A DNA stretch of 64,000 bases from Tetraselmis striata (GCA_006384855.1 VCJN01003541.1:94553-158552), one strand, 5' to 3'; counted from the first letter of the stretch, positions 33,055-47,200 are shown. Notes: a model not told the origin generated them from the sequence alone. Program-made: numbers and translations.

Positions 33055-36000
33055 ATGATAGTGCTGAACTCAACCGACCAGATTTGCTATACGGCTTTGC
33101 ATGACAACCTTTTGGTGCGTATCTCGGGCAATGCCATGCCGCCGGCCATCTCGGTGAATGGCAAGCGTTGCCCCCACACACGCCGTCTAGTAACGCCCCA
33201 TACTGCGGCAGCCACAAAGTCCACAAGGCCCTTTCTTGTCTACATATTCTGGCATGTTACGAGGACTACTACGGCCGTGTTCCCCGCCGACCGTTTACGG
33301 TTTGCTGCATTTGTGGCAAGACACCCGACATATGAAGATTCATTGATATTCCGGACGAGGTGGTGCGTTGGGAGTACTGCGCTATGGGTGATGTTAAGTC
33401 GTGCTCCGAGAACTTCACGCTCACGGATATGATTGAGTTACAAGAACTTGTGCTCTGTGTGCTATGACACTCGCATATGGAGTGGGTCTTTTACTCGGTC
33501 GAGAGCTGGGCGATGATAACGAGCCAATGGGACCGAATCCGTGTTGCGTCCGGCGGTGCACGAGTCCTTCTTCTGCGACCCGCAGCATATGCCGCCAGCG
33601 CCGGGAGAACCGTCGGCTTCCACTAGCGACGGATGTGGCGATGTTCGATCCGTCTACCGAGTTGGGCGCACGCCGCCGCGTAGAGTGGCGCACGTGGCGG
33701 TTCGGCTGCGTATGCTCTACGGCACGAAATCGGCGCTCGAGAAGGGGCGTGCGCACCCTAGCCTGAAGTTGTCGTGGGACACGATTTTTCGTTATTTGTG
33801 CCACATGCGCGATCACGATTTCCGTCAGCATGTGGACGCTATTTTCGGGCCGGAGTTAGGGCATATCTCTGCAACATGCGATTATGCGTCAACTGCAACT
33901 GCTCGATGCGCGCGTGGCGCCACACTTCCACGACGGCCTACAAGAGGAGCTCAACCCTTTCGCTCGGAGCAACGTCAACGCGCTGTGGATCGAGCCGGAC
34001 GGGTCGGTCACGCGAGGCGGTGGCGGCCAAGGCAGTGGAGCCGGTGGAAGCGGAGGGGCGGGTGGGCCGCCACATTCTCCCCGCAAACAATGCTTCTGAG
34101 CGGCTCCGATCGGCACAACGCACATAAGCATCCCGCTAACGTGCTCGTCACCCGGCCGTGCATTCGTTGCGGGGCCAAGCACGCCTGTGTCCCTCGGTGT
34201 CGGCTTTGATGTTAGTTATTGCCGACTGCTTCGATGAGGAGCAGCGCTATCGATTCCTCTTCACTATGACGGTCTTGGCTGTGACCACGCTAGCGGCAAG
34301 AGGGTGCGACGAGCGGGCATGCGAATGTCGCCGTCCGGAGCTGATCCTGGACCCGGCTTACCAGTAGATGGTTGTTGCACAACTAGCGATAACGCCGGGG
34401 TTGTGCATCATTGACGTTTGTGCACTCTTCCGTGCCGCACAAGGACATGACGCAGCGAATTATTCGCAACGCGGATGTTTGCCGACGTCGCTTTAAGACG
34501 GGTAGTAGCGACACCCATAGGTAATATGTTGAGCTAGGCACGCGAGGGCATGACATGCTTGCCGGCTGTGCGCAGCACGCTATACCAATACGCGTCGCGT
34601 CGGAATGGGCAGCATAGCATGAAGTGAAACCGGGGAATTGCACTCGGTTACTTTACGATATTCATCAGCCCGGGATGCGGGTCAACGTCGAAGCTTTACT
34701 AGCATCAGAGCACGTCCCCGCGGAGTTGAAGGAGGCGCTGCAATATGGGTACGCACAGCGATGGACCGGTCGACCGCCGGAGCTGCGGAAGAATAATTGC
34801 CGATCGTGCCAGGAAGGCGGCGGCGCCGCGGCGGGGACCGAGGTGGATCGGGAGCACGAACATGAGCATGTTGAAGGCCCCTTGCAGTACGTGCCTTTAC
34901 GGTTAGCACGATCGCGTGCATTATAAAACATGACCCGCTCAAGGTTCGGAACATACCGCGAACCTTGAGCGAACCCGAATATCGCGCGACAGGCGTGCGA
35001 GTTAGACCATATCTCCGATACACTCCCGGGCATACAGCCGTTTGATTCGTTTGCGAAGTTTGATCTACCTCGCGGACGCATCTATGTCGGCGGCGCCGAC
35101 TATAATTAGGTGGTTCGAACATCCGGTGACCGACAAGTATTGGATGTTGATATCGGATCGCCATGATGGGAGTCGCGTCGTCACCGGCTTCATTTACAAC
35201 AGTTGTGGGCGCGAGTGATTCGCAATATTTCGCTCGCTAGGGGCTTAAATTATTGTCGCCCGGGTAACCCTGAGTGCGATTACTCGAAGCTGCGCCTGCC
35301 GGGGGCGTACTTACACGATTTTCTGCTTTAACTCTGCCGAACGCTCTCGCGGTGGCAACAACGGCTGATGTTTTATTCCGCGTGCTTTTGGTTATCGACG
35401 TTTACGGCTTCCCAGTGAAGAATGTAATGACCAAGTAGCCGACCACGCGAATATACAACATTGATTGTACCGGCGTGATGATCAATTCTCCGTGGGGCGA
35501 GGTGTCCGTCAACGCATCGGTGGCGACCAAGTGGGCTGCTGCAGTCCAGGATGTCTACGATTTGGCTCTTGCCGCGGGGTCGGTGCCGCGGAGGCGACTG
35601 GCTTTTGTCGTCCGGGAGATGTAGTGGTGCCGCGCCGTTTCACCTCGAGCGCACGCCTATTTGATTAAGTTTTACGCAGCGCGAGACACACTCCTCACCG
35701 GTCCGACGTCGAGCCCGAAACGGAGGGATGGGTGGGGCCCGGACTAGCTTTGTCGCGTTGGCGACCAAGCCATTATGGTGGTTAGATTTGCTACGCCGCG
35801 GCGGGTGTGCGGTGCCGTTTGATCGAGGCGTGCAACCCGAGGATATGGTGCTTGCGCGGCCGTCTCTCTTTGGGGATGCTGGCCCGAGTACGCTCTGGGA
35901 CAATTCGGTCTTACCTTTGCTTCCGGGCGATACGGAATTGTTGCAATTTCTGCACGAGACCCGACTTGAATATGAGGTACCGGGGATGTAGCACCCATTT

Positions 36001-36960
36001 CACGATTTCGAGGTCATTCCTTCGGATGCATCGGGTTTTGCAGGCGGCGCCTGATAACGTTATGAACGGATGCATTATGGCTTTACGCAGCGTCAATTGA
36101 CTCGTACGAATTGGCGGGTCATCGAATATGCGGGAATTGTACATGGTGCCGGACATATTACATCGGGTGGGGGCATGCTTAAGCGGTAAACGCATTTTGT
36201 TCCGACAGGTAAATGAAGCGGCCGTCGGATAACAAGGGCGGATCGACATACCCACACATCAATGTTGCTTTCGTGCCACAAAATGTGCCAGACGTACGAT
36301 CTGCACGTAATGGCACGTCACATTCCGGGTAAAAGCAACGGTATGACGGACGGCCTTTCCCGGTTAAAGAGGCGGATGGACGATCAAGATTGGCAGCTGC
36401 TGGTCGCTATCTACCCGCGTCTCCTCGCCGAGGTCGGACCCTTCGACGTACGTTGATGCATGCTCTGACCCACTTGGCAGTAACGCTTACTACGAAGTCT
36501 TTTCGTCAGCAATTGATTTTTGTTTATGTATATTACGACATCGCTAGCAAAACCAGCATGCTTACTGCAACTCGCCGTTTGCGCTGATGAAAGCGATTCT
36601 CGACCATTATTGGGCCGAGTTTCACGCGGCCACCACCACGCAGGCTACGCTAGTTCTGCCAACGTGGTTCTCTGCACCATAGTAGTGGAAACTGCTCGCT
36701 GGGGCCCGCGTCGTGGGTTTCTTTTGGCGGGGCAAGGCGATGTTCACGCGCCCGGACTTGATGTACCTCGCGACGCGAGAGCAACCGGTTCCGGAACGGC
36801 GCGCAATGACGGCCCTACTGAATGGGCGTCGTGCGAATTCATTTCCATGTTGTGCTCTTGGAGGGCATCGCTTCGCAACACGTCGCCATGCCTCGCTTGT
36901 CCGGCAACCGACACGCGGACTACATCGTTGCGCGAATGGCTTTGAGCGCGACATGTGCGG
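33055..36960 (+). mobile_element. Decayed DIRS-like retroelement
   Basis: A series of broken plus frames reads in the order expected for a DIRS-type element. A gag-like part comes first (33541-34370). A segment like the start of the reverse transcriptase domain follows (34680-34790, MRVNVEALLASEHVPAELKE, ALQYGYAQRW). Then a thumb-like piece (35478-35624, NASVATKWAAAVQDVYDLAL, GSVPRRRLAFVVREM), a connection piece (35728-35991, KPLWWLDLLRRGGCAVPFD), an RNase H end (36262-36456, HIPGKSNGMTDGLSR) and a piece resembling the methyltransferase-like domain carried by many DIRS elements (36588-36760, MKAILDHYWAEFHAATTTQ, ATLVLPTW). There are many stops and frameshifts, the YADD region is not recognisable and I did not find a tyrosine recombinase. 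Class assignment is moderate. Confidence 0.5.
34934..34972. repeat. Short hairpin
   Basis: CGCTCAAGGTTCG and its exact complement CGAACCTTGAGCG separated by about 11 bases, inside the DIRS-like remnant. Confidence 0.7.
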
Positions 36961-37867
36961 GGCGAAGAGACACCGGTGCGCCTGAATGGTTCATATGCAC
37001 AAGTCATCGTGCAGTTTGCTATTTGGAGCAGCATGTCATGCTGCGGAATGGACTCGAATAAGGCAATTGGCGGACATCAACCTGGACTGAGGCACTACAT
37101 CGACTGAGGACTTCCTCTAAGGAGTTCTAGAGGCATCGCTAACCATTTTTCAGCGGTTTTGCATGGCCATAGATGTGTGACCCCTATCCGCATCGGTGGG
37201 ACTGCTGCAAACAATTATTTCACATTCCATTTGCGACTTAACACATCAGCCTACAACGAGAGGAGGAAAAACAACCGCTATTGGTGATTGGCATGTGCGC
37301 CAACATCGGTCGCTGTCATGCGCCGGATGGTCGCCAGTGAACCCATGCCAGGAGGCGGCTGTCCGGGAATTACTAAAGGTGGTGGCAAAGCGGGCGGATG
37401 CACGCATGCCTGGCACATTCCAAGCACATTCCGCAGTCGAATCCGTCCGCAAAGCCCAACCCCTCGAAAAAGAGGAGCATGTAGAATCCGCCGCTGCATG
37501 GCTATATGATGGGTTTGGTTACACGGGGTAGAGTCCGGCAAAGTATACGCACGGCTATATCGTTACGGTGGCCGCGCCGCAACGATCAATATTAAGGCTG
37601 CTCACAAGGCTTATCGACCATCATCATCGCCGGGTCTCGCGGTCGCCGGCAGTCGTGCAGTTTAGTAGGGTTTTAAGAAGCTAATAATCCTTATTACTCG
37701 CAATTTTCTGCTCGGCCTGGGCGAACCAGGCGGGCTGGAGCGGGAATCGGTAATCGTCGGAAATCGGAAGATCCGTCGTCGTCATCGTCGTCCAGTACGA
37801 CCTGGTGCCGGTGTAGCATTCGCTGCGGGTAGTTTTACGGCGGAGGGTTACTAAATATTAGGGTTAG
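36961..37867. other. Gene-free stretch, probably further retroelement debris
   Basis: Frames at 37196-37531 on both strands are unsupported. Near 37853 there is a lone TTAGGGTTAGGGT, too short to be telomeric. Confidence 0.4.
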
Positions 37868-37975
37868 GGTGCCGTCGTAGAGACGCTGCAAGGCGGTTTT
37901 CACCAGCGGTAAGGTAAATTCATTACCCCTGGTTTCACTGGTGCCGGTCCTTTCCCGGGGCGGAAAATTAGGGTT
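37868..37975 (+). mobile_element. LINE 3'-end relic
   Basis: GTGCCGTCGTAGAGACGCTG, GGTTTCACTGGTGCC and TCCCGGGG(G)CG match the 3' UTR of the full-length LINE (26754-26809). The relic has an extra internal segment of about 40 bp and no poly(A), being followed by TTAGGGTT. It is a 5'-truncated copy of the same or a sister family. Confidence 0.7.
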
Positions 37976-38211
37976 AAGGTAAGGATTATCTCGGTATCTC
38001 GGGCGCGGGTCTTGGGTATGTAGCTTATGTGGGACCTGCTGGGTCCTCCTTCCCCTATCACCTGCGCAAATCTCGGTCTCCGGTCGACATTCAGAGCGGA
38101 GTCAGAGAAGGCGCTCGTGACAGCCCGGGGACTAGTGGAGCTCGACGCATACACACACGTGTCTCGAGCAGCTGCCATCCCTTTGTCCTGGGCTGTCCTT
38201 CAGGAAACAGG

Positions 38212-41200
38212 ATGGGCGGCAATAAAGGAGGCAGTAAGGGCGGCAAGGGAGGCCGCGCGGCAGCGGCCACCGCCGCGCATGCCGCCAGTCGGAAAAGGTC
38301 GTCCGCCGTCGAGGTGTCCGCTTCCAATGAGGCGCGCATCCGCGGCCTGCTGGACAAGCTGCAGATGGACGTGGAGCTGGTGGGGGAGAGTTCAGGGCAG
38401 GGGTCGACCAGCTCTGGCGCACCGAGTGCCAAGCAGCTGCAGAGGCGGCTGGAGGAGGTTTACGAGGTGCGGGTGTTAAAGCTCCGCCGGCGCGTCACGA
38501 GCCTTCTATTGATGAGGCGATCGCCAACACCACGCGGCCCACCCCAGGCGATCCCGTGCCTCTGGCGGGGGCTGCTCACCGGGGCTTTTAGCAGCGTCTC
38601 CGCCCAAGGCAACGGCTGCAAGCGTCGCGAAACTCGTGAACGAGCCGACATCCTTACCAGACGGACTGGACAGCTTGCGGCCTGCCCGCTGTTGTGATCA
38701 GCAAATCAGTTTCAGCGTTGTGCCGCCCGGCACCGCCCGGCACTCCCATCGCTGGCTTGAACACGCCTTTTGTGATCTTGGTGTGGGCTGGATCTGATCA
38801 GTGTGCGGGCCGGTGCGGATCGCAGGAGCTGCTGCGGCAGGGGTTCCAGCCGCCCCAGGTGCAGCGCGCGCTGGAGGAGCTGCCGGCGGCGCAGATCAGC
38901 GCGGAGTCGGCGCTGGACTGGCTGTGCTTCCACCTGGACGCCGCGGAGCTGCCGCGGCAATTCGCGGCGGGGCAGACCGCTGGCGGCGCAGCAGGTGGGG
39001 CCTGCTGCCATCGCTCTTCTGCATTGCACCCTCCCTCCCCCCCCCCCCCCCCCCCCCCTGCCTTCATCAGACGGGCAGGACCTGTCTGCACGTCGGCTGA
39101 AGTGTCCGCATCCTCCCCAGCGTCCGGCGGACAGGTTCGCGTGAAGCTCAGGGCGGATGAGACGTCGAGGTCTGCACCAGCCCAGGCGGAGAGCGCCAGC
39201 GCAGTCATGGTAGGGTTGCTTCCTGGGCCTCTCGACCCTGGTGCTTGCAGGGGCGGGCAAGCATGCACGGTGGGGTGAGCCGCCGGAGTGCCGCTTGCAA
39301 CAGGTGGACCGCGGACCGTCGGAGGAGGAGCTGCGGCAGGCGGAGCAGCGCCGCCGGGAGGCGGCCGCAGAGCAGGAGGCGGCGGAGGCGGCGCGGCGCA
39401 AGGCGATCATCATGGCGTACGCGGAGGAGATCAGCGATGGCAGCAGTGGTGGCAGTGAGCCAGATGGCGATGAGGCCATTGAGGACTGGGAGCTGCAGAT
39501 GTGGGCGGACCCGCGGGAGGTGGGCCCGCCCCTCACCCCCTTCCCCTTGCCCCTGCCTTTCCAATCGCCCTCGCCGCCGCCCCTCCTTGACAGTTGCCGC
39601 TTACTACTCCTGCTGACACTGTTAGTTGAGTGCTGTGGTGACTGGTGGGCTGGAAGTGGGATTGCGTTATTTGTAGCAGACAGCGCAGTCTGTTGAAACA
39701 GGCGAGTGGAAGCGGTCGGGGTTTGGGGGGGGGGGGGGGGGAGGGGGGAGAGTAGTGGCGCGCCTCTGCACAATCATCGACACCTAGATACTCCATCAAC
39801 AGTAGCCAAACGCACAATAAAAAGGACATCACAGCTCTACCCATCCGGCAATGCATTCTACCAAAACAAAGGATTGTCGCTGGTTTATGTGCGGTGACTT
39901 CGTACACCGCCATGGCCATCATTGCTGCGGTGCATGGGGGCGCGGAGGCCGGGGCCGGGGGGGGGGGGGCAGGAGGCAGCATCAAGCGTCTCAAATGGCT
40001 CATGTCGGTGCAGTTGCGCAGGGCCACTGTCCTCACCCCCCCCCCCCCCCCCCCCACCCGGCCACTGCCTCCTCGACAAAACGCTGCAGGCAGAGCGCCG
40101 CCGCGCGGAGCGCGCCCACGCAAAGCTCCCGCCTGAAGTGCGGCGCCAGCAGGTTGGGGCGCCTGCCACCAGGCCCCCCATGTGCGCCGTGGTCTGCATG
40201 CCCCCAGCCCCCCTCACCGTTCCCTGACTAGGGTCGCTCCTGAGATACCGCGGCGCCTGCCTGCCTGCCCGCCTGCGCTTGGGCTGCGCTGTTGCGGGTC
40301 GCAGGTTGTGGAGGAGTGGCACAAGGCCCGCCAGGTGGGCCGCCCCCACAGAGCCAAGCCTGGCTGCCGCTCCCATCGACCTCGTATAGCACGGACTCGT
40401 TCACTGCCACAGACCCCTCGCCATCTGCTCCGCGCGGGTGGTCACCACCTCTTGCACGGGCAGCTGCGCTGAGGGGAGGACTGTGCCGAGCCAGGAGGCG
40501 GCGGCGGCCAAGGCGGCGGGCGACAAGTCCCGCCAGCGCGCCGCGGGGCAGCTGATTCGGGACCTGAAGGTGGAGATGGGCGGCCTGGGCCTGACGGAGG
40601 CGGACATGGAGCGGCCCGCGGAGCCGGAGCCCGAGGAGCTGCCCGCCGAGGTGACCCAACCCGCAAAGCGAATGCCCTGCCTGACGCCACAGCCACGCGG
40701 CTCCGGCACCCACACATCAGTACGGCAGCCGCGGTGGGATGCCGCCACGCCCACCCGTGAACACTTCACTCTAGGGCCACGTTTGCAGGCCATGAAGTGT
40801 GGCTTGTCCCGGCATGGCATAACATGCCGCACTCGGCGGGCAAATCATGTTCATGACGCGTCACCTGGCAGCCATGCAACCCTCCCCCTACTCCCCTCGG
40901 AACCATCCCCCCGCCGGGCTCCTCTCTCTGCCGCACGTGTTTTTACACGCTGAAACTGACTCCTCCTGCAGGATCTGTTTGGCGATGATGATGCTGGAGG
41001 CGTGGATGACTGGGAGCAGCACGCCGATGCCCCCGAGGTGCGGCTATGGCATGCTCTGGCCCCGTGAGAACTGCCTTCTCTCCCCTCTCCATGTGGAGGG
41101 GTGGTGGCTGACCGGAGCGGGGCGGCATTGACAGGGCGGCGTGGCGGCGGGCGAGGCGGGCGCAGCGAGTGATGCGGAGGAGGGGGGGAGCTCCCAGGCG

Positions 41201-44200
41201 GCGGGCGTTGCGGCAGCACCTCCAGCACCGGCTGCCGAGCGGCGCACGGAGCCGGCAGAGAAGAAGGAGGAGGGTGGGGCGGAGGAGGAGGAGGAGGAGG
41301 AGGAGGAGGAGGAGGACGACTTTGGGCTGGACCTCTTCGGGGATGACAGCGAGGTTGCGGAGGCTCTGGGCATGTCGGAGGAGGAGATGTACAAGGCGGT
41401 GTCGATGGCGGGGGCGAAGGAGGAGATCACGGACCCGTGGCTGCTGGCACAGGTGCGCTCCCGCCCCCCCACCCCCCCCCCCCCCCCGGCCTGGACTGTC
41501 CTTGTGGGGCGCTTTCGCATGTATGGGCTCACCAGCAAAGACTTTGCTGAGCCACTGTATTATGCATTTGGGCTCGTCGCTGATCATTATGTCATCAAAC
41601 TACTGAAGACACTTCGGAAATGGGGTGGGAAAGTGTACCATCACTGTTAGTAGTTGCTTTGCTCTTGTGGGGATTGCGGGGGCAGGGGGGGGGGGGGGGG
41701 GGCAATGCCTGGACTGCCCTTTGCGGGATGCTGTCCTGCGCAAGAGCCACGGGTGCCGACATTGTTACGGCGCTGAAGTATGAAGTATGTAGAGGTGTCC
41801 TTTCTGAAAAGATCAATCATCGAAGAATCGGAGGGAGGCTACATAAACTACGTGCTGATACTCGGCCGTCTCCAATCGATTGTGGGATCGCTTCTGGAGG
41901 CAAACAAAAGCACACCTGGCACTACAAGCAAACCAGTGCTAATCTGTGCGAGGGGAGGCCTATTGTCCCGCGTGGTTGTGCTGGTGATGCGGCTGCTCCC
42001 GTTCTGGTCTTGTTGGAACGATGCGCACCATACTGTCCCGGGGTGAGTGTAGGCAGCGCACCGCCCTCTAGCAGGGGATCGCACTGGAAAGGGGCCCGGC
42101 GCCCAGCCCCCTTCCTGCGCCGCGTGTAACATCAATGTGCAGGGGGCGGATGTACTGATTCGACTAACCACTCTATTTGGATGGAAGTTCGGCAATTAGA
42201 AATAGAATACAATAGAATATGTTATGATAGTTTGGATTACTGTGAAAGAAACCCGAGAGATACATCTTACTCGTAGTGCGAATCGATTTCGGATAGCACT
42301 AAGTACATTGCTTGAGTTTGCACTGCCCATGTATTTAGGAAAAGTACACGTGCATTGTTTGAAATTAGATAGCGATACAGGGGTGCGGACCGATGCAGAA
42401 CGAAATAGGGCGTTCATTACACTACACTCGCAGCGCGATTACGCGTGGTGGTAGGAGTACTCCTGGTGGTATTCATCAGTACAGGTAGTATCAGGTAGTA
42501 TGTTCAGATTTATTGCAGTAATGTTGCAGACATAAAGGGTTGCGTAATCCATTTTGTCGCGTTACAACATCCTATTACGATGGAGCTTCAGCAGTAATAA
42601 TAATACGAGAGTAAAATGATGATACCAGATTAGAGTTTTGTTAGAAAGAACGCTAGAAGAGTGGCAAAACACAGCGAGGCACCGCCGTTTAGATTTTATG
42701 CTACCTACACGCTAGTCCTTATTATGTAGCTACGAGGACAGTCATCCTTTGGGCCACGTATACCTCTACCGGTGCCGACGCACTTATAATAATCCGTATT
42801 GCAAGCCTCAAATTGGGCATGCCAGTGACCTATAAGAGCATTCGTTGCGCTTCCGCTATGGGTTCGCCTTCGTTAGGGCAGGTTCTCATTCGCGGTGCTC
42901 CCTTTACCGCGTCGGCACCCGTACAGGGGCAGTCATCCTTATGGCCGTGGGCCTCTCTACCCATATGCAGTTACAGGGATGGCATTGTGCTGAAGTGTCT
43001 ATATGTTTCGCCTGTGTGGCTGAACGTACGCGCTGATTACTATATAGACTTCACACGGAGGCTAGCGTTCCTAGCTGATGTAGGTTGTTGGGGGCTCCGA
43101 CATAGACACCCCTCTGCCCTGAACATCCACGACACCCCCCTGCCCTGTTGTGCCAGGGCTACGGCGCAGCGCCGCCGGCCGCCGGGTCGGGCAAGGGCGG
43201 CAAGAAGAAGGCGGGCGCCGCACCGGCGCCGCAGCGGCAGGTGCCCAAGGCGCTGCTGCAGCAGCACTGTCAGCGCCTGGGCTGGCCGGCGCCGCGCTTT
43301 GAGAAGGTGGGCTTCGTGCACGGCGACCGGCTGCGCTACAAGGTGGAGTTGCAGGCGGGCAAGCCGAAGGGCAAGTGGCAGAAGGTACGGCATCGCCCCC
43401 CCCCCCCCCCCCCTCCCAATAAACATATAGAACAGCGCGCGAAATCACTGCAGCGCAACATCTCGCCGCCATTATCACGAATGCGCCGCGGTCTTCTCGC
43501 CGAGCCGCACATGTTGATGCCTCCGTTACTGAGTCGCCCGCAGCTACTCGGCTGTGCTACATCCTGCTTGCCACTGATGGCTTGTCATGATGCCGCCACC
43601 GGCCCGGCGCCGCAGAGCCAGCCGGCCGGCGCGGGCACGTACATGCTGCGGGAGGCGGAGGACGGCTGGGGCACCGTGCAGGAGGCGCAGAACGCCGCGG
43701 CCACCCTCGCGCTGCGCCACCTCATGCCAGGACCAGCCGCTCCACCTCATCCTGCAGCCGCCATACGACGAGCTGATGCGCGCCTGGGCGGAGGTGCCCC
43801 CCCCCCCCCCCCCCCCCCCGCCCGCGCGCCACCCGCTCCGCCACCAAACGCATGGCAAGCAGGTCACAACGCTGCCATCAAGCCTACCATTGCCGCGCCG
43901 GTGCTCCACAGCATGCGCGTGCCCCCGACCCTCGCCAACGAGTTTTCGTCATCGCGTATCCGGCGGTCCCTGTGGCACGAGCATCCGTCTTCTCCCTGCG
44001 CGCGCTGCACCAGCACTGGCGCAACGGTAACACTGTTTTGTGCCCGTGCGGAGCATCCATCAGTGCTGTGTACGAGCACCATTCATGCCCTTTGGGAATC
44101 ACAAGTGCCACAGAAATTACCTAGCGACGTCCCCGCTGATAAGCTCTCCCCGTTTCTCCCTCCCGCTCCCTGCCTCCCTCTCACGATTTGCCTGTTGTGT

Positions 44201-47200
44201 CGCACCTCTCAACGACCCAGGAAGCGAGGGGGGGGGGGGGGGGGGGGGGGATTCGGACTGACTTTCATGCCCAACTGCGCAATACGGCGCGGCAGAACCA
44301 CAAGGAGCGCGTGGCGGAGGCGGCGGAGCAGCAGCAGCGAGACAAGGAGCAGGTCATCAGCATGCTGATGTCGCAAAAGGTGCGCCGCGCCGTCTGTTGG
44401 CACGTACGCGCCGCCACAGGCCGGCTGCCTGCTGCATCCTCGGCATCGCGGCTCCTCACCCGGCCATGCCGGACAATACACCTCCGATATCCGGGAGCAA
44501 ACATAGCGGCCCAGTGGATGCATGACCGGGGTGGGGCCTGCCTGGGTGGGGCGTCGCTCCGACCGGGGGGGGGAAGCTGGCGCTGCGATCAGGGACGCCT
44601 CTGCACTGATTCCGCTAGAGCCGGCTGAGCCCTCAGGCGCTGCTGCCCCCAGGCGCAGGCGGCTGGCGCGGGCGCCGCGACGAGCACGAAAGGCCCATCA
44701 GACGAGGAGGGGGTGGTCACCGGAGAGGAGAGCTGGGAGGACAGCGCCGGCAGCATGGGCGCGCCGCCTCCGGTGCGTCGGCGGCCAGCGCGGCTCCCGT
44801 TGCCACGTCTGTAATATAGCTGGGCGAAGGTTACAGGGGGCTGACACACTGTGGTGCGTGGGGTGATAGAGCGCCCCGCAGATGACGCCTGCGCAGGAGA
44901 GGGAGGGGCGGCAGATGGCGGAAGAGCAGGCCCGGTGCGACCCCCCCCCCCCCCCCCCCCCCCCCTTACCCCCCTTTCCCCTTATATCCCTACCCGCCCC
45001 CACAGCTGCCACGGCAGTGCTCCCGTTGCTCACGGAACTATGGAGACGCATCACTGCCACAACTCGGAGGCGGCACTCTGTATTGCGCTTGCGGCATCCC
45101 TGCGTGCCTCGCCACATGGCAACATTAAAGTTTATACTTTTGAAAGGTTAACACATTTGATGCGGTTACGGAACGGCACCGCCACGATATACCTGGTGGC
45201 GCAAGTCCTCGCAAAAAGCGATGGGCTTGGGCTGAGGGCTGCATTCTGGCCCAGGTGGGACGCCTCGGCGGAAGGGGGGAGCTGGAGGGACAAGCGCGCC
45301 AAGCTACCGGTGAGCCAAATCCGCGGCGCGGTGCTGGAGGCCTTGGCGGGCGGCGACGCAGTCGTCATCAGCGGCGACACCGGATGCGGGAAGACCACCC
45401 AGGTGTACCCGCTGCCCTACATGAGTCCCCCCCTCCCCCCACCCCCTTACCCTCGATCCGCGCCGACACCTCTCAGCCGTCGCATGTTGAGGCCAGGCGG
45501 CAGCACAAGTTCGCCTGTGTTGCCAAGTATTGGCAGCCCCGTAGTGAGACCAATATGGACAACTCAGCAGCCTTGGGTCAATACTGCTGGTCCTCTGATC
45601 GATAGTATGCAAACACGGGCTCTGGTGGCCAGCTGCTGTATGAAGAGGGAACTGATAGTGCTGGTATGCATCTGATTTCCACTGCTATACGTCAAAGCGC
45701 ATGCCGCGTGTGAATACAGAATGGCTGACATCAGTGCGAATGAGTCTATGGTCCCAAGCTGATTGGTGCACGTGAAGGAATCCACTCAGTTGATTTTTCT
45801 CTTTAGTTTCCAGTGCAGCTGCAATGGTGGTTGGCGTTGTGGCGCGGCAATGAGTCGCTGTCTCTGCTGAGGGCCACACCTGCATGGGCGCCCATGCAGC
45901 AGACGAAATGAGATGTGTCGTCGTGGCATCGATCCAGCCCAGCGGCCGCATGTCTGACACCCCCGTCGCCATGTTACCTGACAGGTTCCGCAGTACATCC
46001 TGGAGGCGGAGATCGCCGCGGGCCGCGGCAGCGGCCTGCACGTGGTGTGCACCCAGCCGCGCCGCATCGCGGCGATGTCGGTGGCGGAGCGCGTCGCGGC
46101 GGAGCGCGGGGAGCCGGCGCCAGGCGCGCGCGGCGCGCGCGTGGGGTACCACGTCCGCCTGGACGCCGCCACCACGGCCGCGACGCGCCTCACGTTCTGC
46201 ACCACCGGCATCCTGCTGCGCCGCCTTGCAGGCGACCCAATGCTGGGGTCAGCCACGCATGTCATCGTGGACGAGGTGCACGAGCGCACGCTGCAGGTGC
46301 GCCGCGGCCTGTGCACATGGTGCCCCCATGCAGACGCCCGCTGCCGATGGGCCGTTTGGTGCAGCGCCGTGTTGCTGTGAAGCGCTACTCGTTTCCTTAT
46401 TAGTTCCCTCTATCTTGGATATCTAGATATCTGGATAACGCTTTGCAGCGAACTATAATAGATTGTATACATATGTCTATATGTATATGTATAGATTTAT
46501 GTATATGTATTGCGACCATTTTAGCGATGTTTTGACCCCCATTAAATGGTCGATGGGTCTTTCCCGAGTAATGTATTTGGACCAATTTCACTGGACATTG
46601 CCCCCAAGACGCCCTTGCGGCTTTGTTTGGGTGGGGCCAAGCCATGGCCTGAGAACGTTCCAGATCCGCGTTGGTGGGGTTAAAAGCAGCACCTACCTGA
46701 TTGACCAGCCCCCAGGGTTGACCGCGTCGGGCATGATATGGCATGATATGTTTTTGTGTATATCTATCTGTATCTACATATGCATATCCATATATATTTA
46801 CATTTACGCTTATATTTATTATTATACATGTATACATATATCACTCGGGGCACTATTTGCAGACCCATTTTGTATAAATATATGTATGAATATAAATGTA
46901 AAGATGTATGTATATATGTTTGTTAGAGAGGGGGAAGGAGGAGGGCATGGGTGCTGCTATATTTATTCCAAACTGACCCCGTGCGTCACTCCAGGATATG
47001 CATTCCTCGCCCCTATTGGATTCTTCCCGTGTGATTGCCTGCATGTGTCGCCGATGCAAAGGAAACCGTATGTACACGTGCCATCCCCGGGGCTGTGAAT
47101 GCCAATGGGGGGCATCATTGCATTATTTTGCCGGGCACCGGACAGCATGCCGCTTTCTAGTGACCCCCTTGCATCCCCTGGCGCGACCTGCAGGGTGACT

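Noticed and set aside
37850-37985. TTAGGGTTAGGGT and TTAGGGTT pieces as a telomere or interstitial telomere
   Set aside because: Only one or two units, flanking a LINE relic; also scattered single TTTAGGG copies near 2211, 7101 and 48863. Too short to be telomeric.
43852-44124. Extra helicase exon reading [20 protein letters not shown]
   Set aside because: It cannot be spliced in phase between exon 11 (ends 43793) and exon 12 (starts 44296), while those two join directly in phase and match the family layout.
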